Shown in pieces: positions 53,389-64,000 of a DNA stretch of 64,000 bases. Source of the DNA: Batillaria attramentaria (lineage: Eukaryota > Mollusca > Gastropoda > Batillariidae); contig JACVVK020000380.1 in the NCBI GenBank assembly GCA_018292915.2, positions 363,501-427,500 of the forward strand, in the 5' to 3' direction. Both the position numbers and the translations under genes were made by a program. Within the stretch, counting starts at the first letter, position 1. Every line of letters begins with the position of its first letter. The notes beneath the pieces were generated by a model that searched no databases, was not told where the DNA came from, and was given only the letters and a program-made list of their open reading frames with translations.

Positions 53389-55008
53389 TCATGCGACTCC
53401 AACCGTCGTTTGCCGGCGCACACGATAGCGTCGCCATGGCCGCGACAAAGCCTCGCGGAACTGTTTCCTGGAGAAGGCGTAGATGAGGGGATGGATAACG
53501 ACGGTAGCGTAGGCCAGCAGCAGGCTAGCCACATGCACGGCCTGCAGCACCACGTCGTCGGGCACCACCATCTCCACCAGCGTCAGCACCATGTGCGGTC
53601 CCCAACAGAACAGGAAGGCGCTGGCGATACCCAGGGATACCCTTAGCACTCTGCGCTGCTGGGCCACCCCGGGTATAACAGACTGTGCGTCCTCCTGCCG
53701 CCCGATGCGACGTCTTCGTTGTTGGCGCTGTTGCCGTTGTTGCTGCCTCTGTACCCAGCTTTCTTCTTGAGAGACCCGTTGTTCGTTGTCCCGTAAGGCG
53801 TAGGCGGGTTGAGTGTCTCCTTGTTGAGGTGGTTGAGGTGACGGTTGTGGAGGCGATGCGGGGCTGGCTGGCTCCGGCTTGATAAAGCGTACGATCGGAC
53901 TCTGCCCAACGCTGCCGAAGACGTGAGGGCTGAGGAAGAGAGACGAAGCGTACTGCCGCAGCTCCGTCTCCACGCCTTCCGTCTCCCGCTCCCTCTCCTC
54001 CGACACGGCTGTGGAGCTGCTGGCAGCCGGCACTTCCAGCGTGGCCATCGTCCTCATGCCGCTCCCGGAGTTGCTGACTGTGCCCCCCGCCACCTCACGT
54101 TTTTCGTCCCGGCTCGTGCCGGCCACAGCTGCTGAGGCGGCCGTCTTTCTCATAGCCGCTGCCTCCTTTGCAGCCACCCTGCGTCGCACCACGCGCATGA
54201 TGGCGAGGCAGAACATGGCCATGGCGAAGGACGTCAAGAAGAAAGCGGCCACGTAAACGACCTCGTAGATTCTGAAGAACTTGATGCTGATCAGAGGACA
54301 CCCGCAGGACACTCCAGCGCACACATCACTATTACTGGCGGTTATAAGGAAACCGCTACTGGTTACGTTGCGATGATCGACGCTGTAGAGGGTCATGTTT
54401 TCAGTGACGTCACTAGCGGTCGTGACGGTCATTTCGACGATGTTAACAGCAGCGGAGGTTGTAGTGATTTCAGTGATGTTTTCGGTGATGTTTTCAGCGC
54501 TGCTGGGTGAGGTGATGATGTCACCGAGTGTTTCATTCCAGTTCCTCTCAGTGTCGTAGTTAAACAGGAAGAACGGAGCGCCGAAAGTGAAGAAGGACAG
54601 AGACCAGACGATTGTCAGAAACACAGCGGGTCTGGAGCTGAGCACCCCGCGATGGGCGGGCCTCGTGACGGCTTGGTATCGTTCCAGACTGATCAGCAGC
54701 AAGGTCAAGGACGACGCCGTGCTGCTCAAGGCCACCGCGCCCTCGGTGAACAGGCACAGCAGGAGGTCGTCATGGTAACGTGAGGCCCTGGCCTCGACGA
54801 GAGTCAAGGGGAGGGCACTGAGGCAGGCAATGATGTCCACGACACTGAGTGAGGCAAGAAAGGTGTTACCTCGCTCCGCCCCGCTCACCAGCCGTCCGCG
54901 ACTTACCACCAGCACGCTGACGTTGAACAACAGTCCCAGAACCATCTCCACGATCAGCACCGCCGTCACCAGGCCCACGAAAGCTGCTGGGTACTCCTCA
55001 CTATCCAT
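53389..55008 (-). CDS. GPR22-like class A (rhodopsin) G-protein-coupled receptor, intronless
   Basis: 539 residues in one exon, ATG at 55008 and TGA at 53389-53391. Seven membrane segments at about 9-35, 47-70, 84-107, 127-150, 247-271, 454-480 and 489-512. C85 in TM3 can pair with a Cys in loop 2 (230, 235 or 237). ERY at 109-111 replaces DRY, FCWGP (467-471) is in TM6, and HPLIYAF (506-512) replaces NPxxY in TM7. RVLRVSLGIASAFLFCWGP and HPLIYAF closely follow the orphan receptor GPR22, where HPLLYAF is characteristic. Extracellular loop 2 is long (about 151-245) with five N-glycosylation sites (N158, N173, N177, N204, N214). Cytoplasmic loop 3 is about 180 residues, with Pro/Gln/Arg-rich repeats. 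The C-tail is short (27 residues), perhaps cut by the adjacent SINE. Ligand unknown. Confidence is high for class A and moderate for GPR22. Confidence 0.9.
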   Translation of the reverse strand: MDSEEYPAAFVGLVTAVLIVEMVLGLLFNVSVLVVSRGRLVSGAERGNTFLASLSVVDIIACLSALPLTLVEARASRYHDDLLLCLFTEGAVALSSTASSLTLLLISLERYQAVTRPAHRGVLSSRPAVFLTIVWSLSFFTFGAPFFLFNYDTERNWNETLGDIITSPSSAENITENITEITTTSAAVNIVEMTVTTASDVTENMTLYSVDHRNVTSSGFLITASNSDVCAGVSCGCPLISIKFFRIYEVVYVAAFFLTSFAMAMFCLAIMRVVRRRVAAKEAAAMRKTAASAAVAGTSRDEKREVAGGTVSNSGSGMRTMATLEVPAASSSTAVSEERERETEGVETELRQYASSLFLSPHVFGSVGQSPIVRFIKPEPASPASPPQPSPQPPQQGDTQPAYALRDNEQRVSQEESWVQRQQQRQQRQQRRRRIGRQEDAQSVIPGVAQQRRVLRVSLGIASAFLFCWGPHMVLTLVEMVVPDDVVLQAVHVASLLLAYATVVIHPLIYAFSRKQFREALSRPWRRYRVRRQTTVGVA

Positions 55009-55325
55009 ACTGTGTCAGGTTTTCGATGGAGCAAGGTCGACCGGCCTGCCTTAGAGCTAGGGCACACGCTAGGAGTGTGCAGTGAGCGGACTGTGCCGCG
55101 GGCCTGGCGCTATGATAAGAACTGTGTCGAGTTCAGCTGCGTCAGGTATCCACAGCACAGCCAACAGTCTTCATCTTACTGCATGAAGGAGAGAGCACAT
55201 GTTTTACCCTCGCCAAGACTCAGGGCACCCTACTCTTTTGCACAGACAGACATTTATTTGTCACGCTTGAGAGGCAGGTCAACTACGGCAGATTGAAAAT
55301 TCACCAATGTTTCGCTGACAAGGTA
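55009..55325. other. 5' flank of the GPR22-like receptor
   Basis: No TATA box is obvious near the ATG. Presumed 5' UTR and promoter. Confidence 0.4.
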
Positions 55326-55503
55326 CAGTCAAACCTGTGTAAGGCGGTCACCCCAGGGATGGGGCCAAACTGACCGCCTTAGACAGGTGCCCGGCTTATA
55401 CAGGGTGGCATGTCAACAGCTAGCATGTCAGGGGATCCTCTGGGGTGACCAGGTTAGACAGTGGCATAGCTTATACAGGTGACCGCCTTGGCAGGTTCGA
55501 CTG
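55326..55503. mobile_element. pogo/Tigger-like MITE 0.3 kb upstream of the receptor
   Basis: TIRs CAGTCAAACCTGTGTAAGGC and reversed CAGTCGAACCTGCCAAGGCG, both followed by GGTCACC, with TA on each side (55324-55325 and 55504-55505). CAGTCGAACCT ends and TA duplication are typical of pogo/mariner-type elements. Confidence 0.85.
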
Positions 55504-55894
55504 TAATTTATATTTTACTGGCTCACTTGTCGTATAGTTTCACTGATGATTTCCTTCACACGCCACAGTCACTTCGATACCCACTTCGCTGGTAACTCAC
55601 AACCGGCGCCATTTCTGTTTTCCTTATCACGTGACAGTCGTTTCAGCGAGAGTATAGCGTTATCAGTACATAATACCCTTCAGCAAAGTTCGGCGAAGAG
55701 ACTTCGGAAGTAATCGGCGAAGCGTTTCTTCGCGCAATTAAGACACGGTTCAAAGTTAGTTCGTTCAGCGTAACTTGCGCTCGCAGAGTCTCAATGGACC
55801 TTTCCTGCACTGAGTTCCTAGCAACGGTCGCTAGACAGTCTAGGGCTTGCGAACGGTGTCGCTTTCTTCCACTGTACGCGGCAGCCTAACCTTT

Positions 55895-56690
55895 GACAGA
55901 CTGTCATTATTGTGTCCTGAATAGGCCATCTTCCGAAGTCGCAGCATAAAACAGCAATATCTTGTTATTCTGCCTGCATTCCTTCAGATATCATCCTCCG
56001 TGCTGCAACATATGATATCCACACGAAGTTGTGACTAGCAGCAGCAAGCCGTCACGAACAGCCTAGCCTCACAAGGTTCCATTGTTGTGTCTAGTAGAGG
56101 TTATCTTCCGACGTCGCTTATATAAAGCAGAAATTTCTTGATATTCTATCAACATACCTGCGAATACAGTCCATGCGGTTCAAGGTATAACCGCACAAGA
56201 TTCACATCAGTGACTTGCAAGCTGTCATGGACAGCCTGACCTAACATGACGTCACACTGCCATTATCGTGTCTAGAAAACCTCATCCTACAACGTCGCAT
56301 ACAAAACAGCAATATCTTGATATTGTGTCAACATTCCTGCGAATAGAGTCCATGTGGTTCAAGGTATAACCGCACAAGATTCACATCAGTGACTTGCAAG
56401 CTGTCACGGACAGCCTGACCTAACATGACGTCACACTGCCATTATCGTGTCCAGAAAATATCATCTTACGACGTCGCATACATTGTCACAATTTCTTGAT
56501 TTTGTGACATCCCTTCGAATACAATCCAGGTGATGGAACGTATCACTCCGCAAACAGCACAGCCGTGACTTGCAACCTGTCACGGACAGCCTGACCTAAC
56601 ATGACGTCACACTGCCATTATGATTATCGTGTCCAGAATAGTTCATCTTCCAACGTCGCGATATAAAGCAGCAATTTCTTCGGCGTTATG
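55895..56690. repeat. About 178-bp tandem repeat with CRE sites, upstream of the receptor
   Basis: About five diverged units; the landmark 'aacgtcgc' type word recurs near 55938, 56112, 56290, 56469 and 56656. Three of the units carry a perfect palindromic TGACGTCA (56247, 56426, 56602). Confidence 0.88.
56247..56609. promoter_or_regulatory. Three CRE palindromes TGACGTCA, spaced about 178 bp
   Basis: Exact CREB/ATF consensus at 56247-56254, 56426-56433 and 56602-56609, 1.2-1.6 kb upstream of the receptor start codon. Presence is seen; use as an enhancer is inference. Confidence 0.5.
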
Positions 56691-57394
56691 GTACGTCATG
56701 CAGGCCAGCCAGCATATGGCGTCACAACTCTATTACAGAACACGATGGAAGAAAGTCGATCGACCTGTCTTAGCTAAACATTAGGGTGCCAGTCTGTTAT
56801 TGTGTCGAGTCCGGTAATAATGGTGATTTCAGGCAATCGCAATACAGCCATCTGTCTTTATTTTACGACATGAAGAGAAGAACACATGTTCTAACCTTGC
56901 CAAGATTCAGCTCAGCATGACCGTCACCTACTGGGTACTGCTTGTCTTTTATTTCAGTCCGAGTCACAGTTCGGGCAGCACTGGTCTGCAGGCGCTTCAG
57001 ATGACAATACGGGAGACCACATACTTTTCAAGAAATTCATCGCGTCGCTGCAGTGAACTGTTTATTTGTTAATAACTGTGACAACCTCTCTTTATGTGTG
57101 CATTTTTCATCAACGCAACAGCCCGCTTGCCGCATCGCGTTTCTGTCTTTTTTTGTCTGTCTTTTTCTTTTTCTTTTTTTTCCTTCAGAAAATTAACGCG
57201 TTCGAGCAGTGCAACACCACACACTAGCAACTGCGAGCTGCAAAATCTTACTTTGTATACGCGTTTTCTTCAGTCCCTCAGTCCGCTTGCCAGTTCGAGC
57301 CACAGTCAGTTTTTGTTGTCAGTGATTGGAATGCGCGTGTACTTTGTATGTTCCTTTGTCTCCAGTTCAGCCTTCCGCTAACCGTAACAAACCA
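56691..57394. other. Unassigned intergenic
   Basis: No supported gene or repeat. Confidence 0.4.
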
Positions 57395-58040
57395 TAGTTA
57401 GTTGGTTTCTTTCTCTGAATTGAGTGGAACTGTAAGATTAGTCTAAATAACGCTATGCAGACTCTGCTGGTAGTCACTTAGTTTCTTTCTCTGAATTGAA
57501 TGGAATCTGTGTGTTCAGTCTAAGTCATAGTGACGCTATGCAGTCTCTGCTTGTAGTCAGTTGGATTCTTTCTCTGAATTGAATGGAATCTGTGTATTCA
57601 GTCTGTAGGATGCTATGCAGTCTCTGCTGGTAGTCACTAGGTTTCTCAGTTTCTCTGAATTGAATGGAATCTGTGTATTCAGTCTGTAGGATGCTATGCA
57701 GTCTCTGCTGGTAGTCACTAGGTTTCTCAGTTTCTCTGAATTGAATGGAATCTGTGAGGTCAGTCTAAATGGCGCTATGCAGTCTCTGCTGGTAGTCACT
57801 GTGACTTGGGTTCTTTCTCTGAGCTTGAATTGAACGGAATCTGCGTGTTCAGTCTAAATGCCACGCAGTCTCTGCTGGTAAGTCACTTGGGTTCTTTCTC
57901 TGAATTGAATGGAATCTGTGTGTTCAGTCTAAATGACGCTATGAAGTCTCTGCTGGTAGTCCGTGGTTTCTTTCTCTGAATTGCCGGAATGGAATCTGTA
58001 TGTTCAGTCTATATAACGCTATGCAGTCTCTACTGGTAGA
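57395..58040. repeat. Tandem repeat, unit about 73-82 bp, about eight copies
   Basis: Each unit contains TTTCTCTGAATTGAATGGAA, 'tctgtgtgttcagtctaaat' and CTATGCAGTCTCTGCTGGTA. Unit length varies by small insertions. Confidence 0.92.
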
Positions 58041-58647
<607 letters not shown>

Positions 58648-58965
58648 GAGTGAACTCACGCAGAACTGGTTAATGACCCTTTGTCAGAAGCCGTAATAAA
58701 AACGTCTGTATCTGATGTTTCCCTCCGCATGTAGGTTCCGAAGTTATTTCTGTTTTTAATGTGCAAAGGGCCGGTCGATGATGAAAAGTAATTTCTCATC
58801 CTTACATGGTCTCCCTGACATTTTACCATCACTGAGAAGCAGGAACCAGAACAAGGAGTGGAGTGTATTCAGTGGCAGAACCGTGCAAAAAACGGATTTG
58901 TCAGGAAAAGACTCACAAAAAAAATAGACAGGCATATTGACTATAGATTGAATTCAGTCTAGGAA

Positions 58966-59259
<294 letters not shown>

Positions 59260-59638
59260 ATACGACCTTGCGATTTACATCACCTGCACTGACTCTGATG
59301 ACAGCCGCGGCAATCCACAAATGACGTTACTAAATACGGTAACCCACACTCATGAAAATTTCAACACTACACGCTTGAGGGCAAAAGATCACTCCGAGAA
59401 GATTTGCACTCACACAGACGGTCCTGCTGGTTTGACCTAGTAGCAGAGTACGGCTGCTTTTCATCACAATTTCGCCCACACTCAAGCACAAGCCACAGTA
59501 AAGTAAAATCAGTTTAAATTCTCAATACGCGCGACAAGCATACAACACCACGTGGATAACCTGTCATCAAATGTACTTAACTCTTGAGAGCCCAAGCCCT
59601 CCCACTATATGATAAGGCTAGTCAAAAAGAAAGATCCA
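59260..59638. other. Unassigned intergenic
   Basis: No supported gene. Confidence 0.4.
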
Positions 59639-60165
59639 CTGCACCACCGCAAGCCACTATTACACAAGGCTTAGGCCTTCCCCGCTAGGCCCGAGACCGC
59701 TGCAATTTGCATAATAGTGGCTTCAAGTGGCTGCTACTTTCCCGCTAGGCCCGAGACCGCTGCAATTTGCTTAATAGTGGCTTGAAGTGGCTGCCACTTT
59801 CCCGCTAGGCCCGAGACCGCTGCAATTTGTATAATAGTGGCTTGAAGTGGCTGCTACTTTCCCGCTAGGGCCGAGACCGCTGCAATTTGCATAATAGTGG
59901 CTTGAAGTGGCTGCTACTTTCCCGCTAGGCCCGAGACCGCTGCATTTTGCATAATAGTGGCTTGAAGTGGATGCTACTTTCCCGCTAGGCCCGAGACCGC
60001 TGCATTTTGCATAATAGTGGCTTGAAGTGGATGCTACTTTCCCGCTAGGCCCGAGACCGCTGCATTTTGCTTAATAGTGGCTTGAAGTGGCTGCTACTTT
60101 CCCGCTAGAGCCGAGACCGCTGCAGATAGCATAACAGTGGCTTGAAGTGGCTGCTAGTGACATGA
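59639..60165. repeat. 60-bp satellite-like array, eight units
   Basis: Unit CCCGCTAGGCCCGAGACCGC followed by TGCAATTTGCATAATAGTGG and CTTGAAGTGGCTGCTACTTT; the period is exactly 60 from about 59679 to 60158. Confidence 0.95.
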
Positions 60166-60281
60166 AGATTTCAAGTAAACACGCTATTTTTGTATGGGCT
60201 TTTAGGAGTTAACCTGTGCATCAGAATCAGCCACTTGGCTCACAAGATAACACCTGACACCATTGTTGTGACACTAGCCGG

Positions 60282-60282
60282 C

Positions 60283-60342
<60 letters not shown>
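60282..60342. repeat. (GC)n(GT)n microsatellite
   Basis: About 8 GC and 22 GT units; the GC part is a Z-DNA candidate. Confidence 0.95.
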
Positions 60343-60344
<2 letters not shown>

Positions 60345-60436
60345 CCGTCATATGTTGCTCTAGAAGTGTACAGCGTTCCGAGCAGACGACGTTATTTGGT
60401 TGCGGATTGAGGACCAGCGAGACGGCGCTGATTGGT

Positions 60437-60857
60437 ATGGTATGGTATGGTAGACTTCTCCTCGGCGCACATATCCATCTCTGCTGAAATGCTCACGGCG
60501 CCGCAGGGCTGGAGGACGAAGCAGTGAAAGCCTGCTGCCGTTAAGCGCTACTTTGTGTGCAAACCTCCACCCTGCTATTCACTCTGGTGCGTGCGACAGT
60601 ATTTCTGTTTAGGCCTACCACGACACCGGCCACAGCCTACTCTTCTTCGAAAGATGAACGTGGGATTTTTAGCGTGCACACTTGATGTTTGTGAGTGCGT
60701 GTGTACACGAAGGCGAGACAGGCACCGCTAACGAGTCTGCACATGGATTAGACTCGATATGGGAAGGAAAAATCCCATCATATTCCTGCCCACCGGGGAC
60801 TCGAACCCGGCAGCTCAGGATCCGAAGTCGGATGCCTTAACCACTAGACCAAATCCC
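60437..60857 (-). mobile_element. SINE-V copy, full length, tRNA-like head, minus strand
   Basis: Direct repeat CTGATTGGT at 60428-60436 and 60858-60866. On the minus strand: head GGTCTAGTGGTTAAGGCATC and GGGTTCGAGTCCCC, shared body, and (TACCA)n tail. Confidence 0.93.
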
Positions 60858-60866
60858 CTGATTGGT

Positions 60867-62265
60867 GGCTATTTTTAGAAGAGTTGTCGAGTCCCAGTCT
60901 GTTCAGGAACGGACCATAGGCTCCAAAAAAGTCGCGTTTTTCTAATATTAGAAGCCACAAAGTCGCAAAAACGGTCGCGATGGTCAAATGAAACATTCTT
61001 TTATCTGGCGAACAGCATTGCAACTTCGAAAGCGACAGTTTTTCCACCTCAAAGTCGAATATAAAGGCTTTAAATTGGTACATGTATTTCTGTCAGATTA
61101 TCAGTAATATTGAAATGTATTTCGCATCATAGATTCTTTGGCGTTTATTTTACACTAGCGAGTAGAAAATGTGTGTGGTGCGTAAACATATAAAGTGTTT
61201 CCAATATACAACTGAGGACATGCAAAGTATGTGTGTATTATCATTGCACTCAGTAAACTTACAGACTGCAGACTTGATATTGTCTTTAAATCATAATTAT
61301 GTTCCTTATTCTAATGCTTCGAAACGCGTGAAAATAATCTCCAAAATGATCAAAAACAATGTACTATATTTGAGTTGAGAAATTGTTCCGTTCATCCAAG
61401 GAAAGATCAGACTTTACTTTCTCCCTTTGGGTGGTCCTCATATAATTTGTCCTGAACGCTGTATTATGTACCCTCAGTGACACATACTGACATCCAGAGT
61501 TAGATTAGGCAACTGTCTCCAGATCAGCAAAGAGAGCTTAATTGTTATTGGTTCCCCTCTGAAAGCGCGTTGATGTAGTTCTGTTGCCCGCGGTCGTTTA
61601 CGAGAGACTGATAAAGCTTCTAGACCACTAACAAGTAAAAAAGGGATGGTTGAGTGGATTCCCGCCCACAGTGCAGGCTTTGCCGGGTTGAATGACTTCA
61701 GTTAACACATCGGGCGACCCACAAATCGGATAATCGATACAGCTGGTGGCTTACTTACCGTTTCAAATTTAGTGGGCAAGTCTTCAGCCCGATCCGTTTA
61801 AAGACCCAGCTGTTGTTGTTACTGTTCTTGGTTTTTGGGGTTTTTTTTGGGTTTTTTTAAAGATTTTTTTTGCTCACAGATCGTTCTGAGCTCTCTTGGC
61901 AGTGCCTGGCATTGTACCACTTGGGCACCTGCACAGTGACAGCGTCTCAAATGCTGACACTAAGCCAACAGAAGTGTACACGCGACGCGAGTATCACAAA
62001 CAGCGATTGTGTTGCGGCTACAGTTCACCGCTGAACAGGAGAAATTGGATTTTCGACGGCTCGCGCAGCCTGTAGACAGCAGTGAGTGAGCTCTACTCAT
62101 CAGTAGGCGCATTTACCACATCGGGCGATCCACAAATTGCATAATCGATACAGCTAAAACGGTTGATGGGTTCTGAAGTCCGTAACCAGATCCCTTTAAT
62201 CACACGCTGGCTGATTCACCGCGACTAATGGTGATGACGGAAGACACAAGCGACGCCTTACAGCG
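60867..62265. other. Unassigned intergenic
   Basis: 60945-60985 resembles (inverted) sequence beside the LINE fragment at 48150-48220. 61930-61985 is a dispersed repeat also near 12972. 'acatcgggcga(c/t)ccacaaat' occurs at 61708 and 62117, a local duplication. No gene. Confidence 0.45.
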
Positions 62266-62425
62266 GGTGTGCTTGGTTGTTTTATGGTTTAACACCTTTC
62301 TCCACCAGGTACGGGTGATACCAGAGACGAAGCAACGAGCCAACATTGCCAGCACAAACGGGATTCGAACCCAGGACTCGAGAATTGACAGCTCAACGCT
62401 CTACCGCCATTCGGCTGTACCGGCG
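62266..62425 (-). mobile_element. SINE-A copy, minus strand
   Basis: Reverse tail 'tggtttaacacctttctcca', body and head (minus: CCGAATGGCGGTAGAGCGTT, GGGTTCGAATCCCG). Diverged. Confidence 0.75.
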
Positions 62426-62557
62426 TAACGCGACAAGATGACGGATTCACTTTGTAGAAAACCTTTACTTCCCAGAAGCAAAATTTAAACCGCCACCCAC
62501 CAGGACAGATTTCCTCCACTACTTCACATAAGAAAAATGTAACCCCCCCCCCTCCCT

Positions 62558-62592
<35 letters not shown>

Positions 62593-62794
62593 TTCAGTCC
62601 TCGACAGAATCACTCCTCTGTTCATAGAGACGAAGTGTGACTGTGTCTGTCATAGCTGGGAAGTACTTCAATTTACCAGGTTTTGACTCCAGAGAGAAAA
62701 AAATATCGTATAACATTTTTACTCCGGGAGTAAAACTTTCGGGGAGTAAACTTTACACCGACTCCCCCCCCCCCCCCCCCCACTTCTTTTCCAC

Positions 62795-63060
62795 TGATCG
62801 AGGGAAAATCGCGTGCAGACGTGTACACAATCACGCACAAATATCAGGTGTGCACGCTAAACCCCCCCCCCCCCCCCCCGTCCATCTTTCGAAAAAGAGC
62901 AGACTGTGGCAGAAATACTGTCGCACGCTCCACAGTGAATAGCAGTAGCGCTATGAGGCAGCAGGCTTTCACTGCTTCGTCCTTCGGCCCTGCGGCGCCA
63001 TGAGCATTTAGAATTAAACGAATATGTGCGCCGAGGAGAAGTCTACCATACCATACCATA
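62795..63060 (+). mobile_element. SINE-V copy, 5'-truncated, with CCATA tail
   Basis: 'atcgcgtgcagacgtgtaca', 'tccatctttcgaaaaagagc', 'gcaggctttcactgcttcg', 'aatatgtgcgccgaggagaa', then CATACCATACCATA. C-runs at 62766 and 62862 interrupt it. Confidence 0.85.
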
Positions 63061-64000
63061 ACAAATTTTGCGGTCAGTGGCCTGATTATTTCCGTAGCAA
63101 AAATTGATTTGTCTTGTATACAACCTTACCTGAAGAGCCTGATGGTGCGAAGAAAGTCTTTGACTTGAATCCAGAGCACAGCGCTGACAACGGCATGGTA
63201 AATGCCAGAGCTTATAAGTACCTTCCACTACAGCGACAATACGTGTTCAGCGCGCTCGTGCTAGGACACCTGCGCCCCTTCGGTCTCCGAGCGCGCGCGT
63301 GTGTGACAATGCGCGTTACCTGGGGGCGGGCGTCGTACTAAACGTCGACTGCAGAAGCTGGAACAGGAGACAAGGAAGATACCCAGGAGTGTTAGTAGAG
63401 ACGGCGGGGGGTTTTACCCGTGTTACCCACAAGTTAGTTAGTTATTTAGGGCTTTATGCCGCGCAAGCAACAAAGGCTAATTCGCGGCTAGTGTTACTCA
63501 CAAGCACAGAGCGCTCTCCTTCCCAGTAGCTTGTGTATTATATAAACCTCTTTAATTCAAACAAACACAGAGCGCTCTCCTTCCCAGTAGCTTGTGTATT
63601 ATATAAACCTCTTTAATTTAAACAGGTCCTTTAAGCTCACAAACGCCGACCCAGGCTTACAACGGTGACAAGCACACGATACCATTTAGATGTATGCAAA
63701 ATATGAACCATTATGGAGCTGTCGTTGCTAAGATATGATCCTAAAACGTGAGCCACAATATGTGCCTGCCGCCTACTTCACTTGCAAGTGAAGTGACGTG
63801 TTTGTAGAAAACGCTCAAACAGACTATAGCTACGGCCAAGTAGCTCGTTGGGTTTCAGTTTGTCTGTGTGAAAGAAAGTGGTTGTTTAACTAACAAACAA
63901 ACAAAAAAAACCCACTTTCACTCAAACGTCACTACAATTTAAATCAATACTCATATTTCAAACAACTGGCTTTACCTGGTCGTCGGCAAAAGACTTTTCA
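63061..64000. repeat. Right edge: SINE-D fragment and a 61-bp duplication, otherwise unassigned
   Basis: A minus-strand SINE-D 3' end with (GTTA)n lies at 63425-63500. Two 61-bp copies start CACAGAGCGCTCTCCTTCCC at 63505 and 63566. No gene is visible to the end of the window. Confidence 0.6.

Noticed and set aside
53326..54322. Plus-strand and alternative minus frames within the receptor
   Set aside because: GC-rich shadow frames; the 539-codon frame has seven membrane segments and class A motifs.

Overview
This window looks like nuclear DNA from a marine gastropod mollusc, possibly Littorina-like; the species call is only a guess. Protein genes have introns, dinucleotide arrays are very dense, and several tRNA-derived SINE families recur with a 'TGGTGGAAAAGGACGTTAAAC' type tail. 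The coding content is lytic polysaccharide monooxygenase (LPMO) family AA15, a GPR22-like receptor and an ankyrin/SOCS-box exon. There is no operon structure and no bacterial gene.

Layout. 320-1013 (+) is the last coding exon of an ankyrin-repeat SOCS-box gene that enters from the left edge. Three AA15 LPMO genes follow head to tail on the + strand: LPMO-1 (6346-9772), LPMO-2 (14548-19448) and LPMO-3 (33657-49621). Each has four coding exons with identical intron positions and phases (0, 0, 1). Each encodes a signal peptide, a mature N-terminal histidine, the catalytic domain, a Thr-rich linker of very different length (about 74, 33 and 117 residues) and a six-cysteine C-terminal module. LPMO-1 and LPMO-2 are the closest pair and share 5' flanking sequence; LPMO-3 is more diverged and has a 9.7 kb first intron. 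On the minus strand, 53389-55008 is an intronless GPR22-like class A receptor. A small complete THAP zinc-finger ORF (46691-47023, minus) sits between terminal inverted repeats inside LPMO-3 intron 2.

The rest is mostly repeats. SINE-A (about 170 bp) has at least 16 copies or fragments. SINE-B is about 510 bp. SINE-C has two copies. SINE-D has a tetranucleotide tail, SINE-E is a tRNA-like family, and SINE-V has a 5S rRNA-like head in one copy, tRNA-like heads in others, and pentanucleotide tails. DNA-transposon derivatives include PIF/Harbinger-like elements with relics of MADF and transposase N-termini, a Mutator-like MITE, a pogo-like MITE, a fold-back element and GC-rich TIR elements. Minisatellites have periods of 27, 32, 40, 60, about 78, 111 and about 178 bp.

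How the genes fit together. The LPMO genes plausibly encode secreted copper enzymes that oxidatively cleave chitin or cellulose, with the Cys-rich module perhaps binding substrate. Duplication diversified the linker, and LPMO-2 lost an aromatic residue at the likely axial copper position. The receptor and the ankyrin/SOCS exon have no evident functional link to the cluster. Coordinates of exons come from reading splice sites and frame continuity; transposon boundaries come from direct and inverted repeats seen in the sequence.
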